From the NCBI GenBank assembly GCA_965242915.1, contig CBDETN010000021.1:74401-138400 (forward strand): a DNA stretch of 64,000 nt, in the 5' to 3' direction. Shown here in pieces: positions 17,384 through 25,712 of this stretch. Position numbers and translations under genes: made by a program. How positions within the stretch are numbered: position 1 is the stretch's first letter; every line of letters begins with the position of its first letter. The notes beneath the pieces were generated by a model. It saw only the letters and a program-made list of their open reading frames with translations. It did not search any database and was not told the DNA's origin. Source of the DNA: CAJXII01 sp965242915 (GTDB taxonomy: Bacteria > Campylobacterota > Campylobacteria > Campylobacterales > Arcobacteraceae).

Positions 17384-17441
17384 GATCTGGCTACACTAAT
17401 TCATACTTAGAACTTAAATAAATCTAAGTTAAAATAAAAGT

Positions 17442-17756
17442 ATGAAGAAAGTAGAAAATATAAAAAATAGTCAATATACAAGAGAGTTTAGAGATTCAAC
17501 AATACAGTTGGTTTTAAATAATGGTGATTCAGTTCTAAAAATTGCTAAAGATTTAGATGTAAATCCTAAGACAATTTATAATTGGATGAATGAATATAAA
17601 AAGGCCAATCAAGATTTAACTAAATCTATAGTCAAAACTCCCAAAGAAACTTTAGAACAAGAGAATAAAAGGCTAAGAAGAGAAACTAAACTACTTAGGC
17701 AGGAGCGTGATATATTAAAAAAAGCAGCAGTATACTTTGCGAAAGAAGTTCAATAA
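17442..17756 (+). CDS. IS3 family transposase OrfA
   Basis: A 104-residue helix-turn-helix protein (residues 10-60) with a C-terminal coiled coil (about 68-100). Its last part contains the codons TTA AAA AAA GCA, a -1 slippery site that would link it to orfB. Almost identical to the copy at 2767-3081. Confidence 0.94.
   Translation: MKKVENIKNSQYTREFRDSTIQLVLNNGDSVLKIAKDLDVNPKTIYNWMNEYKKANQDLTKSIVKTPKETLEQENKRLRRETKLLRQERDILKKAAVYFAKEVQ
17717..17723 (+). promoter_or_regulatory. Programmed -1 frameshift site (A AAA AAA G)
   Basis: The heptamer is in the correct phase in orfA. After a -1 slip, the frame is open for the 20 codons before the orfB ATG and enters orfB in frame. This would make the fused OrfAB transposase, as is known for IS150 and IS911. 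Confidence 0.75.
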
Positions 17757-17782
17757 AGTATACCTGGATAAAAGATAATAAA

Positions 17783-18631
17783 ATGAACTTCAATAAAAAT
17801 CTAATGTGCAAAATATTAAAAGTAGATATTTCAAGTTATTATCATTGGATTAATAATGGATGTATAGTTAAAACAGTAGATGATAAACTTAATGAGTTAA
17901 TAGAGATTATATTTATTCAAAGTAGATGCAAATATGGTACAAGACGGCTAAAAGATAAACTAGAGCGATTATATGGGCTTATTGTTTCAAGAAGACGAAT
18001 TGGAAATATTATGAAAGATTTAAATCTTGTAGCAAATAAAAAGAAAAGGTTTAAAGTTAATACAACAGATTCAAATCATAATTTACCTGTAGCACCTAAT
18101 ATTTTAAATAGAGATTTTTATGCTTCAGCCCCTGATGAAAAATATGTGGGAGATATAACATATATTCCAACATCAGAAGGATGGCTATATCTTGCAACTG
18201 TAATAGATTTATATTCAAGAAGAGTTGTTGGTTGGTCAATGGATGATACTATGAAAGTAGATTTAGTTAATGCTGCCCTCATTATGGCATTAAAAAATAG
18301 AAATCCACCAAAAGGTTTAATATGGCATACAGATAGAGGTAGTCAGTATGCATCTTACTCTCATAAAGATTTATTAGAAGAAAATGGAATTATACAAAGT
18401 ATGAGTAGAAAAGGTAATTGTTGGGATAATGCAGTTGCTGAAAGTTTTTTCCATACATTAAAAACTGAACTTACTCATCATGAGATTTATGAAACTAAAT
18501 CAAAAGCTAATCAATCTATATTTGAATATATAGAAGTATATTACAATAGACAAAGAATGCATAGTGCAAATAATAATTATTCACCAGTTGAGTTTGAAGA
18601 GTTAATGTTACAAAATGAAATGGTTGCTTAG
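17783..18631 (+). CDS. IS3 family transposase OrfB
   Basis: A 282-residue integrase-core transposase with the DDE triad D124 (YVGDITYIP), D184 (WHTDRGSQY) and E220 (DNAVAESFF). An HTH_21-type region precedes the core. It sits in the -1 frame relative to orfA, so the active enzyme is probably an OrfAB fusion. Intact, and the likely source of the truncated copies in the window. Confidence 0.95.
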   Translation: MNFNKNLMCKILKVDISSYYHWINNGCIVKTVDDKLNELIEIIFIQSRCKYGTRRLKDKLERLYGLIVSRRRIGNIMKDLNLVANKKKRFKVNTTDSNHNLPVAPNILNRDFYASAPDEKYVGDITYIPTSEGWLYLATVIDLYSRRVVGWSMDDTMKVDLVNAALIMALKNRNPPKGLIWHTDRGSQYASYSHKDLLEENGIIQSMSRKGNCWDNAVAESFFHTLKTELTHHEIYETKSKANQSIFEYIEVYYNRQRMHSANNNYSPVEFEELMLQNEMVA

Positions 18632-18669
18632 AATTTATAGTTCTTAGTATGATATAGGGTTGACAGATC

Positions 18670-18881
18670 AAAATCTAAGGGTTCATTTCCAACAGAAGAT
18701 TCAGCTTTTAAAGTGATGTATCTGGCTTGTGCTGAACAACAAAATAAATGGAATGCTTCTAGTATTAGAAATTGGTTTGAGATTTATCCTCAACTTAGTA
18801 TATTTTTTAATGAGATTATGGCAAAATATGAGAAGTGATTAAAAAGAAACTGGTGGGTTTACACAGTTTATTTTACACTCT
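18670..18881 (+). pseudogene. IS256 transposase 3' scrap plus right terminal repeat
   Basis: Near-identical to 10158-10369: the last 55 or so codons of the mutator-type transposase (stop at 18836-18838), followed by the right terminal repeat ending at 18881. The 5' part was removed at the IS3 junction. Confidence 0.87.
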
Positions 18882-18897
18882 CCAAAAAAACCACTAC

Positions 18898-19770
18898 TTA
18901 TAAATTTTCCGGTAATTTATCCTCTAGTTCTTTAACTAACTGCTCATCTAAGTCTTCAACTTTCGGCAACACAATATTTGCTTTTAAATATAAAGCACCT
19001 TTTTGTTTAGTTTTTCTATTTAAAGCACCAAGCTCTTTTACTCTAAATTTTTGATTCTGTTTTGTATTTTTCGGTACTTTCAATGTAAGAGTTTTATGCA
19101 GTGTTGGTATCTCAATTTTACCGCCAAATAACGCATTATGCAAAGATATATCAAAACTTTTAATTAAGTCATCATCTTCTCTTTCATACTCATCACTGCT
19201 TTGAACTTTTAAAGTGATAATTAAATCCCCACTAGGAAATCCCTGCGCTTCTTTACCTTTACCTTTTGCCCGTATTTTTTGACCATTGGCAATCCCTTCA
19301 GGTATCTTAATATCAAAACTCTCCCCACTAATAGATACATTCTTTGTACCGCCTAAAATAGCTGTATTAAAATCAATCCCCAAAGTTGCTTGAACATCTA
19401 AATCCGGTTCACCAAAACCTCCGCCAAAACCTTGACCCGGGAATCCTTGATGACCGCCAAAGCCTCCACCACCGCCAAACATTTGTCGTAAAATATCATT
19501 AATATCTACTCCAGCCCCCTGCCCTTGAGCAAAGTCGTGGAAGTTTTGACCACCAAACATACTATCACCATGCATATCATATTGGCTCTTCTTTTGTTCA
19601 TCACTTAACACTTCATACGCAGCATTTATCTCTTTAAATTTATCTTCTGCCTCAGGTGATTTATTGATATCCGGATGATATTTTTTAGCTAAACTTCTAT
19701 ATGCCTTTTTAATTTGAGCAGCAGTTGCATCCTCATTAATTTCTAATGTTTCATATAAACTTTTTGACAT
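18898..19770 (-). CDS. cbpA: CbpA-type DnaJ co-chaperone
   Basis: J-domain protein of about 290 residues: N-terminal J domain with HPD, a Gly/Phe-rich linker (GGGGGFGGHQGFPGQGFGGG), then the two C-terminal substrate-binding domains. The CxxCxGxG zinc repeats of DnaJ are absent, so it is the CbpA (type II) form. I prefer the ATG at 19770 because AAGGA lies 9 nt upstream; an ATG at 19776 is too close. A sigma-70 promoter overlapped by a CIRCE element lies upstream, so heat-shock control by HrcA is expected. Confidence 0.93.
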   Translation of the reverse strand: MSKSLYETLEINEDATAAQIKKAYRSLAKKYHPDINKSPEAEDKFKEINAAYEVLSDEQKKSQYDMHGDSMFGGQNFHDFAQGQGAGVDINDILRQMFGGGGGFGGHQGFPGQGFGGGFGEPDLDVQATLGIDFNTAILGGTKNVSISGESFDIKIPEGIANGQKIRAKGKGKEAQGFPSGDLIITLKVQSSDEYEREDDDLIKSFDISLHNALFGGKIEIPTLHKTLTLKVPKNTKQNQKFRVKELGALNRKTKQKGALYLKANIVLPKVEDLDEQLVKELEDKLPENL

Positions 19771-19862
19771 TCTCATTATTCCTTAGTTATTATGACCAAA
19801 TTGCCAAAACAATATGTGCCATTTCTTTAAAATTTTATTGTATTTCTTTATAATTAGCGCTC

Positions 19863-19891
19863 ATTATAACACATTAATTAGCACTTGTCAA
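19863..19891 (-). promoter_or_regulatory. Consensus sigma-70 promoter of cbpA
   Basis: On the minus strand: TTGACA (19886-19891), 17-bp spacer, TATAAT (19863-19868). Both hexamers are perfect, rare in this genome where -35 boxes are mostly degenerate. The -35 lies inside the CIRCE element, so bound HrcA would block it. Confidence 0.85.
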
Positions 19892-19904
19892 TTATGAGTG
19901 CTAA
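19878..19904. promoter_or_regulatory. CIRCE operator (HrcA binding site)
   Basis: TTAGCACTT-N9-GAGTGCTAA matches the CIRCE consensus TTAGCACTC-N9-GAGTGCTAA with one mismatch. It overlaps the cbpA -35 box and the stop codon of trmL. A further half-site-like TTAGCGCTC lies at 19854-19862. Confidence 0.9.
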
Positions 19905-20371
19905 TCAAATTTATTGATATTTTGTCTTATAGCATCATAAACAACAACAGATACTGCATTTGCTATATTTAAACTTCTTGCATCGTTTACCATTGGGATA
20001 TTTATGCAAGTTTCAGGATTTCTTTCAAGTAACTCTTCAGGTAGTCCTGCATCTTCTCTTCCAAAATAAAAATAGTCATTGTCCTCATACTTTGGTTCAA
20101 AATAATATTTATTTGTTTTAGTCGTAGCAAAAAAATGTCTATCATTCAACGGATTCTTAGACCAAAAGTCTTCTATATTTTCATACTCTCTAACATCTAA
20201 ATACTCCCAATAATCAAGCCCTGCTCTCTTAACCTCTTTTTGAGTAATTTCACCAAAACCATAAGGTTTAATAAGATGTAATACAGCTCCTGTTGCATAA
20301 GCTAAACGCCCTATTGTCCCTACATTTCCTGGCATTCGAGGCTCTAACAATACTATATTTATATTTAACAC
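19901..20371 (-). CDS. trmL: tRNA (cytidine(34)-2'-O)-methyltransferase
   Basis: SPOUT-class methyltransferase of 156 residues with the knotted SAM site: EPRMPGNVGTIGRLA at the N-terminus, then YFGREDAGLPEELL and INIPMVNDARSLNIANAVSVVVYDA. It modifies the wobble base of leucine tRNAs. Last gene of the truB-ispE-smpB-purU-trmL operon; its start overlaps the purU stop by one base. Confidence 0.93.
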   Translation of the reverse strand: MLNINIVLLEPRMPGNVGTIGRLAYATGAVLHLIKPYGFGEITQKEVKRAGLDYWEYLDVREYENIEDFWSKNPLNDRHFFATTKTNKYYFEPKYEDNDYFYFGREDAGLPEELLERNPETCINIPMVNDARSLNIANAVSVVVYDAIRQNINKFD

Positions 20372-21201
20372 TATAAAACTACCGTTTTATTACCATATAT
20401 AAATACTTTATCTTTTAACAATAAATTTAAAGCATTTGACAATACAACTTTTTCTACATTTCGTCCTGCATCTCTCATATTTTGCCACGAAAAAGTATGA
20501 TCAACTCTTACAATATCTTGAGCTATAATTGGACCTTCATCTAAATCATCAGTTACATAGTGTGCGGTTGCACCAATTAATTTAACACCTCTTTGAAATG
20601 CTTGTTTATATGGATTTGCCCCAATAAATGCCGGTAAAAATGAATGATGAATATTTAAAATTTGTTTTGGAAAAGTTTTAACAAAAGTTGGTGTCAAAAT
20701 TCTCATATATTTTGCCAACACAATTAATTCATAATCAAACTCTTTGATAGCTTCAATTACTTTTTGTTCATGATCTTCTCTGCTTAGTCCTTCATGAGAG
20801 ACACAAACAAAAGGTATATCAAACTTCTCAACCAAATCTTTTAAAGTTTCATGATTTGCTACAACTGCTTTTATATTTGCATTAAGTTCTCCACTATGAT
20901 ATCTTATTAAAATATCACCTAAACAATGACTTTCTTTAGTAGCTAAAATTACTATATCTTTTTTTTGTTTAGGAGAAAGTTTTAAATGGGCATCATTTGG
21001 TAAAATTTCTTTAATATCAGCTAATAACTTAGTTTCATCAACTTCACCGCTAAGAACCGTTCTCATAAAAAATTTATTTACCTCTTTATCAACATATTCT
21101 GAATTGTTTTCTATATTTAGCCCATGTTCAAATAATATCTTTGATACATTATAAACCAACCCTTTTTCATCACTTGTGTCTATTAATAATCTATACTCCA
21201 T
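20371..21201 (-). CDS. purU: Formyltetrahydrofolate deformylase
   Basis: Hydrolyses 10-formyl-THF to THF and formate, balancing the one-carbon pool. An N-terminal ACT domain (1-75) is followed by a formyl-transferase-like hydrolase domain with LNIHHSFLPAFIGANPY and GATAHYVTDDLDEGPII, which carry the catalytic residues. 276 residues, the normal length. One-base overlaps with smpB and trmL. Confidence 0.95.
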   Translation of the reverse strand: MEYRLLIDTSDEKGLVYNVSKILFEHGLNIENNSEYVDKEVNKFFMRTVLSGEVDETKLLADIKEILPNDAHLKLSPKQKKDIVILATKESHCLGDILIRYHSGELNANIKAVVANHETLKDLVEKFDIPFVCVSHEGLSREDHEQKVIEAIKEFDYELIVLAKYMRILTPTFVKTFPKQILNIHHSFLPAFIGANPYKQAFQRGVKLIGATAHYVTDDLDEGPIIAQDIVRVDHTFSWQNMRDAGRNVEKVVLSNALNLLLKDKVFIYGNKTVVL

Positions 21202-21683
21202 TATCTATTCCATTCCTTTAATACTCTTTGTGTTTCTCTTTGCATAGTTTTTCTTTTTAACTCTTCCCGCTTATCATAATTCTTTTTACCCTTTGCAATG
21301 CCAATATTCAATTTTAATATATTTTTATCATTAAAATACATTTTAGTTGCAACAATTGTATATCCGTCTTTAGTAACTTTTTCAAACAGTTTATTTATCT
21401 GTTTTCTATGCATTAAAAGTTTTCGCTCTCTATTTTCTTCCGGTCTATAACTTGTATGTGTAGTATCAAGATGAGAAATATGCATATTAAAAATAAATAC
21501 TTCATTTTTAATAATTCGTATAAAACTATCTTTAAAGTTCATTCGCCCTGCTCTAATAGCTTTTACTTCACTGCCTTTAAGAACAATTCCAACTTCAAAA
21601 ATATCTTCAATAATATAATCATGAAAAGCTTTTTTGTTTAAAAACTCTCGTGCTTTTGTTTTATTTTTATCTTTTTTTGCCAT
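21201..21683 (-). CDS. smpB: SsrA-binding protein SmpB
   Basis: tmRNA partner that rescues stalled ribosomes. The 160 residues include NKKAFHDYIIEDIFEVGIVLKG, GSEVKAIRAGRMNFKDSFI and a basic C-terminal tail (KGKKNYDKREELKRK), as in all SmpB proteins. It begins directly after the ispE stop. ssrA is not in this window. Confidence 0.96.
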   Translation of the reverse strand: MAKKDKNKTKAREFLNKKAFHDYIIEDIFEVGIVLKGSEVKAIRAGRMNFKDSFIRIIKNEVFIFNMHISHLDTTHTSYRPEENRERKLLMHRKQINKLFEKVTKDGYTIVATKMYFNDKNILKLNIGIAKGKKNYDKREELKRKTMQRETQRVLKEWNR

Positions 21684-22481
21684 CTAACTTTTTATCCTAA
21701 AAAAACTACTTCCACTACCACTGAAAAACCAACTTTTGTTCATACTTTCACTCTCGTTCCCACTCTCCTGAGTGGGAATGCATACTCTAAGTTCAGGTTC
21801 ACAATCAACAGCCGGTAAATATAAATCATTTGCATCTTCTATACTTAATTCATTCAATATATCTATACTTTTCATACTTAACAATTTCTTCGCCTCGTCG
21901 TCGCTTATCTCTTTATAAAATTTATCTCTAAAGCTCGTAAATATTGCACCCGTATCACATTTAATATCGGGAGTAAAAACTTCTATATCTAAAACTTCTT
22001 CTTCAAATTTTTCTACAATCTCACCTATTCCCGTTACATTTGCACTATCGTATTCATATATAAAAAATGGAACATCAGCACCAATTGTTGAGCCGATTTT
22101 AGCTAATTGATCTTTTGATAAACCTAATTTACAAACTTCATTTACCATAATCATAAATGTAGCACAGTTGCTGCTACCGCCGCCAAGACCGGCAAATTCA
22201 GGAATTACCTTCTCAACACTTACTTTATAATTCTCGAATAATACTTTGACATTCTTATACATTTTAGATAAATATTCATAAGCTTTATAAATAGTATTTT
22301 GTTTTGTTTCACAACCAAAATCACCAACTAAAGTAAACTCATCACAACTGCATTTTTCAAATGAAATTACATCATAAAGATTTTTAACTCTTACAAATCT
22401 AGAAACCAATTCATGATAATTATCTCGCTTACCTGCTATTTTTAAAAAAATATTTACTTTTGCATAAGATCTCTTAATCAT
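21684..22481 (-). CDS. ispE: 4-diphosphocytidyl-2-C-methyl-D-erythritol kinase
   Basis: GHMP kinase of the MEP isoprenoid pathway. The ATP loop GLGGGSSN is at 98-105, the N-terminal SYAKVNIFLKI motif is present, and the C-terminal motif is SGSGSSFF. An unusual stretch at about 232-245 (around CIPTQESGNESES) is encoded by a palindromic repeat inserted in frame just before the last motif. Overlaps truB by 8 bp and abuts smpB. csrA, which lies between truB and ispE in Campylobacter jejuni, is not here. Confidence 0.94.
   Translation of the reverse strand: MIKRSYAKVNIFLKIAGKRDNYHELVSRFVRVKNLYDVISFEKCSCDEFTLVGDFGCETKQNTIYKAYEYLSKMYKNVKVLFENYKVSVEKVIPEFAGLGGGSSNCATFMIMVNEVCKLGLSKDQLAKIGSTIGADVPFFIYEYDSANVTGIGEIVEKFEEEVLDIEVFTPDIKCDTGAIFTSFRDKFYKEISDDEAKKLLSMKSIDILNELSIEDANDLYLPAVDCEPELRVCIPTQESGNESESMNKSWFFSGSGSSFFRIKS
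21757..21778. repeat. In-frame palindromic element inside ispE
   Basis: TTCCCACTC-TCCT-GAGTGGGAA, a perfect 9-bp stem, GC-rich against its surroundings and flanked by CTCG and TGCATAC. It resembles the dispersed repeat family of the type CTCGTTCCCACGC...GCGTGGGAATGC known in many proteobacteria. It encodes residues 235-242 of IspE without breaking the frame. Confidence 0.75.
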
Positions 22482-23304
22482 TTTCTTCCAATAATACTTT
22501 ATTTAATACATATTTTACTTTTTCATTTTCAATACGAATAATAGCAAAAAAAGTATCAAAGCTGATTAAATACTCTCCATCTTCTTTAGTTTCAAAATAC
22601 TCGATTTGTAACTTTTTACCTAAATCAAACCATTCTTTTGTACCTGTATATTTATTTTCTTTTAAATCTAAATATTCTAAAGGATTTAAAGCCTTTTCAT
22701 TATTAAACTTAAATTTACCCTCATTTAGCCGCTCTAAATAACTTAAAGTCCCAACAGCACCTAACTTATCAAGCAATATTTGTGCAATACTTCTTATATA
22801 GCTTCCCTCGCTCACCGTAATATCAAAAGAGATAAAAGGATGATTATAATTTATAAATTGTACATCATAAACTTGCGAAGTTATTTTTTTCATCTCAAAA
22901 TCAACACCGCCGCGAGCTAAGTCATAAGCTCTTTTACCATCAATCTTTTTAGCACTATATTTAGGAGGCAAATACTCCAAAGCACCTTTTAAATTTTCTA
23001 TATTCTCTTTTATAGTTTCAATATCTAAATTTTGGGCATCACTAATATTATAAATATTCTCAATATCCAAACTATCACTTTGACTTCCCAGCCAAACTGT
23101 AGTACGATAAGTTTTAGGAGTTTTTTTAAGAAATTGAAACAGCTTAGGATACTGCCCAAAAGCAACCACCAAACAACCACAGGCAAATGGGTCAAGAGTT
23201 CCGCTAAAACCTGCTTTTTTATTTTTATATTTTCTTTTTATCCTTCGTAAATAAAAATTTGAACTAATATTTACCGGCTTTTTAACTACGAATAGTCTGT
23301 TCAT
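22474..23304 (-). CDS. truB: tRNA pseudouridine(55) synthase
   Basis: Makes pseudouridine 55 in the T-loop of tRNAs. The catalytic aspartate is in KKAGFSGTLDPFACGCL, followed by family motifs YSAKKIDGKRAYDLAR and SEGSYIRSIAQIL. I set the start at 23304 (MNRLFVVKKPV), one base after the upstream gene's stop; a start at 23331 would run back into that gene. It is now translated at the end of the accessory cassette. Confidence 0.95.
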   Translation of the reverse strand: MNRLFVVKKPVNISSNFYLRRIKRKYKNKKAGFSGTLDPFACGCLVVAFGQYPKLFQFLKKTPKTYRTTVWLGSQSDSLDIENIYNISDAQNLDIETIKENIENLKGALEYLPPKYSAKKIDGKRAYDLARGGVDFEMKKITSQVYDVQFINYNHPFISFDITVSEGSYIRSIAQILLDKLGAVGTLSYLERLNEGKFKFNNEKALNPLEYLDLKENKYTGTKEWFDLGKKLQIEYFETKEDGEYLISFDTFFAIIRIENEKVKYVLNKVLLEEND

Positions 23305-23305
23305 T

Positions 23306-23905
23306 TTAGAATTCACTTTCTTTAATAACAATTTTCATATCATCATATCTAAATATATTTTGCTTTAACATTATTAAATGTTCACCTATATTTAAATCTA
23401 TCACTTTATCACTTCCAACATACAGAGTTTTTCTTATTGTATAATTTACATTATTTTGTCTAATACCCATTAATAAATCTTTAATCATATTCATATCTTG
23501 CTTTATTTGTAAATGTTGATTTATCTCATTACTATTCAAATAAATAAAATCTAAATCATAACTATTTAATTTATCATGTATATTTTTAACATCATCTAAT
23601 AATAAAGGTTTTTTAGTCCAATTTTTACATTGTATTAAATTAATAGTTTTATCTATTTTAGATATAGCTATAACATCAATCCCCTTATCTTCATAACCTT
23701 TAATAAAACCATTATAAACAACTAAATAATCTTTATCTTCAAACTTAGAGCCGATAAATTTTTCATATTTATCTCCCTTATCTTTTAATGGGTCGTATGA
23801 AGTTTTTAAAGTATATTTTTTTCTTTGTTTGTCTTTGGTACTACTTTTTCCACCTATACCATATAAAATAAAAGCAATAAAAAGTAAAAATAGAAAAAAT
23901 TCCAT
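23306..23905 (-). CDS. Membrane-anchored Mrr-like restriction endonuclease fold protein
   Basis: 199 residues. One N-terminal membrane helix (residues 2-17) is followed by a PD-(D/E)xK-type domain: E48 (GDKYEKFIG), D77 (GIDVIAIS) and Q92-C-K94 (LIQCKNW), the arrangement seen in Mrr-type nucleases with Q in place of the usual acid. The active site would face the cytoplasm. Last gene of the accessory cassette; it ends 1 bp before the truB start and overlaps the J-domain gene by one base. Target unknown. Confidence 0.75.
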   Translation of the reverse strand: MEFFLFLLFIAFILYGIGGKSSTKDKQRKKYTLKTSYDPLKDKGDKYEKFIGSKFEDKDYLVVYNGFIKGYEDKGIDVIAISKIDKTINLIQCKNWTKKPLLLDDVKNIHDKLNSYDLDFIYLNSNEINQHLQIKQDMNMIKDLLMGIRQNNVNYTIRKTLYVGSDKVIDLNIGEHLIMLKQNIFRYDDMKIVIKESEF

Positions 23906-24882
23906 TAAAATTCTTCATCCCAATAATTGTCTTCTTTTTTAATTGGTTCAATTTTTTTTAACTTATTTAATTCACTATTTAATTGTTCTTCTAAACTATT
24001 AAAATACTCATCCCATTGTTCAATATTAGATATAGTTTGAAAAGTTTCTTCTTCTTTTATATCTATAATTTCATTATTGATAGTATCTATCTTTGTTCTT
24101 AAATTTTGTATTTTATTTTTTAATATCTCTTTATCATTTACTATATCACTAGACATATCAAATGAATTTCCATTTTTTAAATCATCTAAAATTTTATCTA
24201 CTGTTTCTAAATCATTTTTACGATAAGCATCATTTAATACTTTAAATACTTCTTCGGCTTTCTCTTTAGCTTCATCATCAACTACATCAGGATGGCACAG
24301 TTTTGATGCTTTTCTATATGCTTGTTTTAATGATTTTTTATCTTCATCATTTAACTCTTTAGGTTGTTCTTTTATTTGTTCTTGATAATCATCAGCAAAA
24401 TCATCATGTTCTTGTTTTGCTTGTTCGTACTTTTCTCTTAACTCTTCTTTATCTTTGTCTTTTTGCCACTTTTTAAAATTATTTATTTGCTTTTCTTTTA
24501 AAATTTGTTGTATCAAGTCGCCTAATCTAGAATTGTATTGAGCATTAAATTCTTCAACTGTATGCAGATACTCACTTTTTTCATTTGTTAATTTTTGAAA
24601 TTGTTTTTCTAATACTTTTAATTCAAGTTTTAACCCTTGTACCTCTTTATCTTCAAATACAACCATACCACTATATTTAGTTATATAGTTTTCTATTTCT
24701 CTTGTTACATTTGCATAATCTAGTTGTGAAAGAAGATTTAAAATATTTTGTATCTCATCATCTGTTTTTAAAGATTGTATTTTTATAACTTGTAGCTCAA
24801 TTATCTCTTCATCTTCAATTGTAATAGCTGTTTTTATTAGTTCTAATCGTTTTAGTATTTGTTTCATTATAATCTTTTTCAA
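23905..24882 (-). CDS. Coiled-coil J-domain protein of the accessory cassette
   Basis: 325 residues with no signal peptide. A long N-terminal helical and coiled-coil part (about 85-170) leads to a J domain at about 180-225 with HPD at 197-199 (KLCHPDVV), then another coiled coil and an acidic C-terminus. The J domain predicts recruitment of DnaK. Such J proteins are not general chaperones and are often found next to nuclease genes in accessory regions. Overlaps its neighbours on both sides by 4 bp and 1 bp. Confidence 0.8.
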   Translation of the reverse strand: MKKIIMKQILKRLELIKTAITIEDEEIIELQVIKIQSLKTDDEIQNILNLLSQLDYANVTREIENYITKYSGMVVFEDKEVQGLKLELKVLEKQFQKLTNEKSEYLHTVEEFNAQYNSRLGDLIQQILKEKQINNFKKWQKDKDKEELREKYEQAKQEHDDFADDYQEQIKEQPKELNDEDKKSLKQAYRKASKLCHPDVVDDEAKEKAEEVFKVLNDAYRKNDLETVDKILDDLKNGNSFDMSSDIVNDKEILKNKIQNLRTKIDTINNEIIDIKEEETFQTISNIEQWDEYFNSLEEQLNSELNKLKKIEPIKKEDNYWDEEF

Positions 24883-25712
24883 GTAGGACTATTAAAGTAT
24901 TTTGAATAACCATTACTCTTTTTAAAATCTAAAAAATTTAATACCGTACACTTGTTGTCTTTTAATTTATTAATCCATATGGTTTGTTCTTTTGATAATA
25001 TTAAGTCTGGATTATCATCAAGAACAAGATATTTTAGATTAGTTAAATTGCATATTGAAATTGGAAGTTCTTTTAATTGATTGTCATTCAATATAAAAGA
25101 TTCTAAATTAATCAAATCTCCAATTTCTAATGGTAATTCTTTAATTTCATTATACGAAATATCAAGCTTTGTTATATTAATAAGTTTAGTTATATTATTA
25201 GGTAATTTTATTATGTTGTTATGACTTATATCAAGTTCTATTAAATTTGTTAAATTCTTAATTTCTTTTGCTACTTCTATTAAACGAAGTTTATTTGCCT
25301 CATACTGGTGTAATTGAGAAAAAGTTAAATGTGTTAATTCCTTAAGGTTAAAAATTTCTTTAGGTAATTTAGTATAACTATAGAAATTAATATCAAGTTT
25401 CTTTAATTTAATTAAATGAGATAATTCAATTGATAATTCAGTTTTAAGAGAATATAAACTTAGTTCTGTTAATTCTAATAATTTATTTTTATCTCTTGGT
25501 AAACCAACCCAATATGACACTTCATCCCCTTCGATCCACTCATAATCAGATATTTCATTTTCATCTGCCCATGCCCATAATCTATCTACCCAACTATCAT
25601 CAGTTAAATTATTTTGATTGTTAGATAATATCTTATTAGTAATTGTCATTAGGCTTTTAGCTTTTGATAATACTAAATTATTATCTTCTTTTATAGTTAT
25701 ATTTTTATTCAT
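24879..25712 (-). CDS. Leucine-rich repeat protein of the accessory cassette
   Basis: 277 residues with at least six LRR units in the pattern LxxLxxLxLxxNxIxxLPxxI (about 80-235), such as LIELDISHNNIIKLPNNITKL. The N-terminal 80 residues (WAWADENEISDYEWIEG and onward) form a cap of unknown function. No signal peptide, so probably cytoplasmic. LRRs bind proteins and may act as the sensor or adaptor of the cassette. Starts right after the cyclase-like gene's stop. Confidence 0.82.
   Translation of the reverse strand: MNKNITIKEDNNLVLSKAKSLMTITNKILSNNQNNLTDDSWVDRLWAWADENEISDYEWIEGDEVSYWVGLPRDKNKLLELTELSLYSLKTELSIELSHLIKLKKLDINFYSYTKLPKEIFNLKELTHLTFSQLHQYEANKLRLIEVAKEIKNLTNLIELDISHNNIIKLPNNITKLINITKLDISYNEIKELPLEIGDLINLESFILNDNQLKELPISICNLTNLKYLVLDDNPDLILSKEQTIWINKLKDNKCTVLNFLDFKKSNGYSKYFNSPT

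Larger units (their letters stand above)
17388..18665 (+). mobile_element. Complete IS3-family element (IS150-like), 1278 bp
   Basis: Ends are imperfect inverted repeats: left TGGCTACACTAATTCATACT, right end reverse complement TGTCAACCCTATATCATACT. Contains orfA, an A7 frameshift site and orfB. GATC occurs directly outside both ends (17384-17387 and 18666-18669), either as a 4-bp target duplication or as part of the ends. It lies between a histidine-kinase scrap and an IS256 scrap, so it inserted into or recombined with older debris. Confidence 0.93.
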
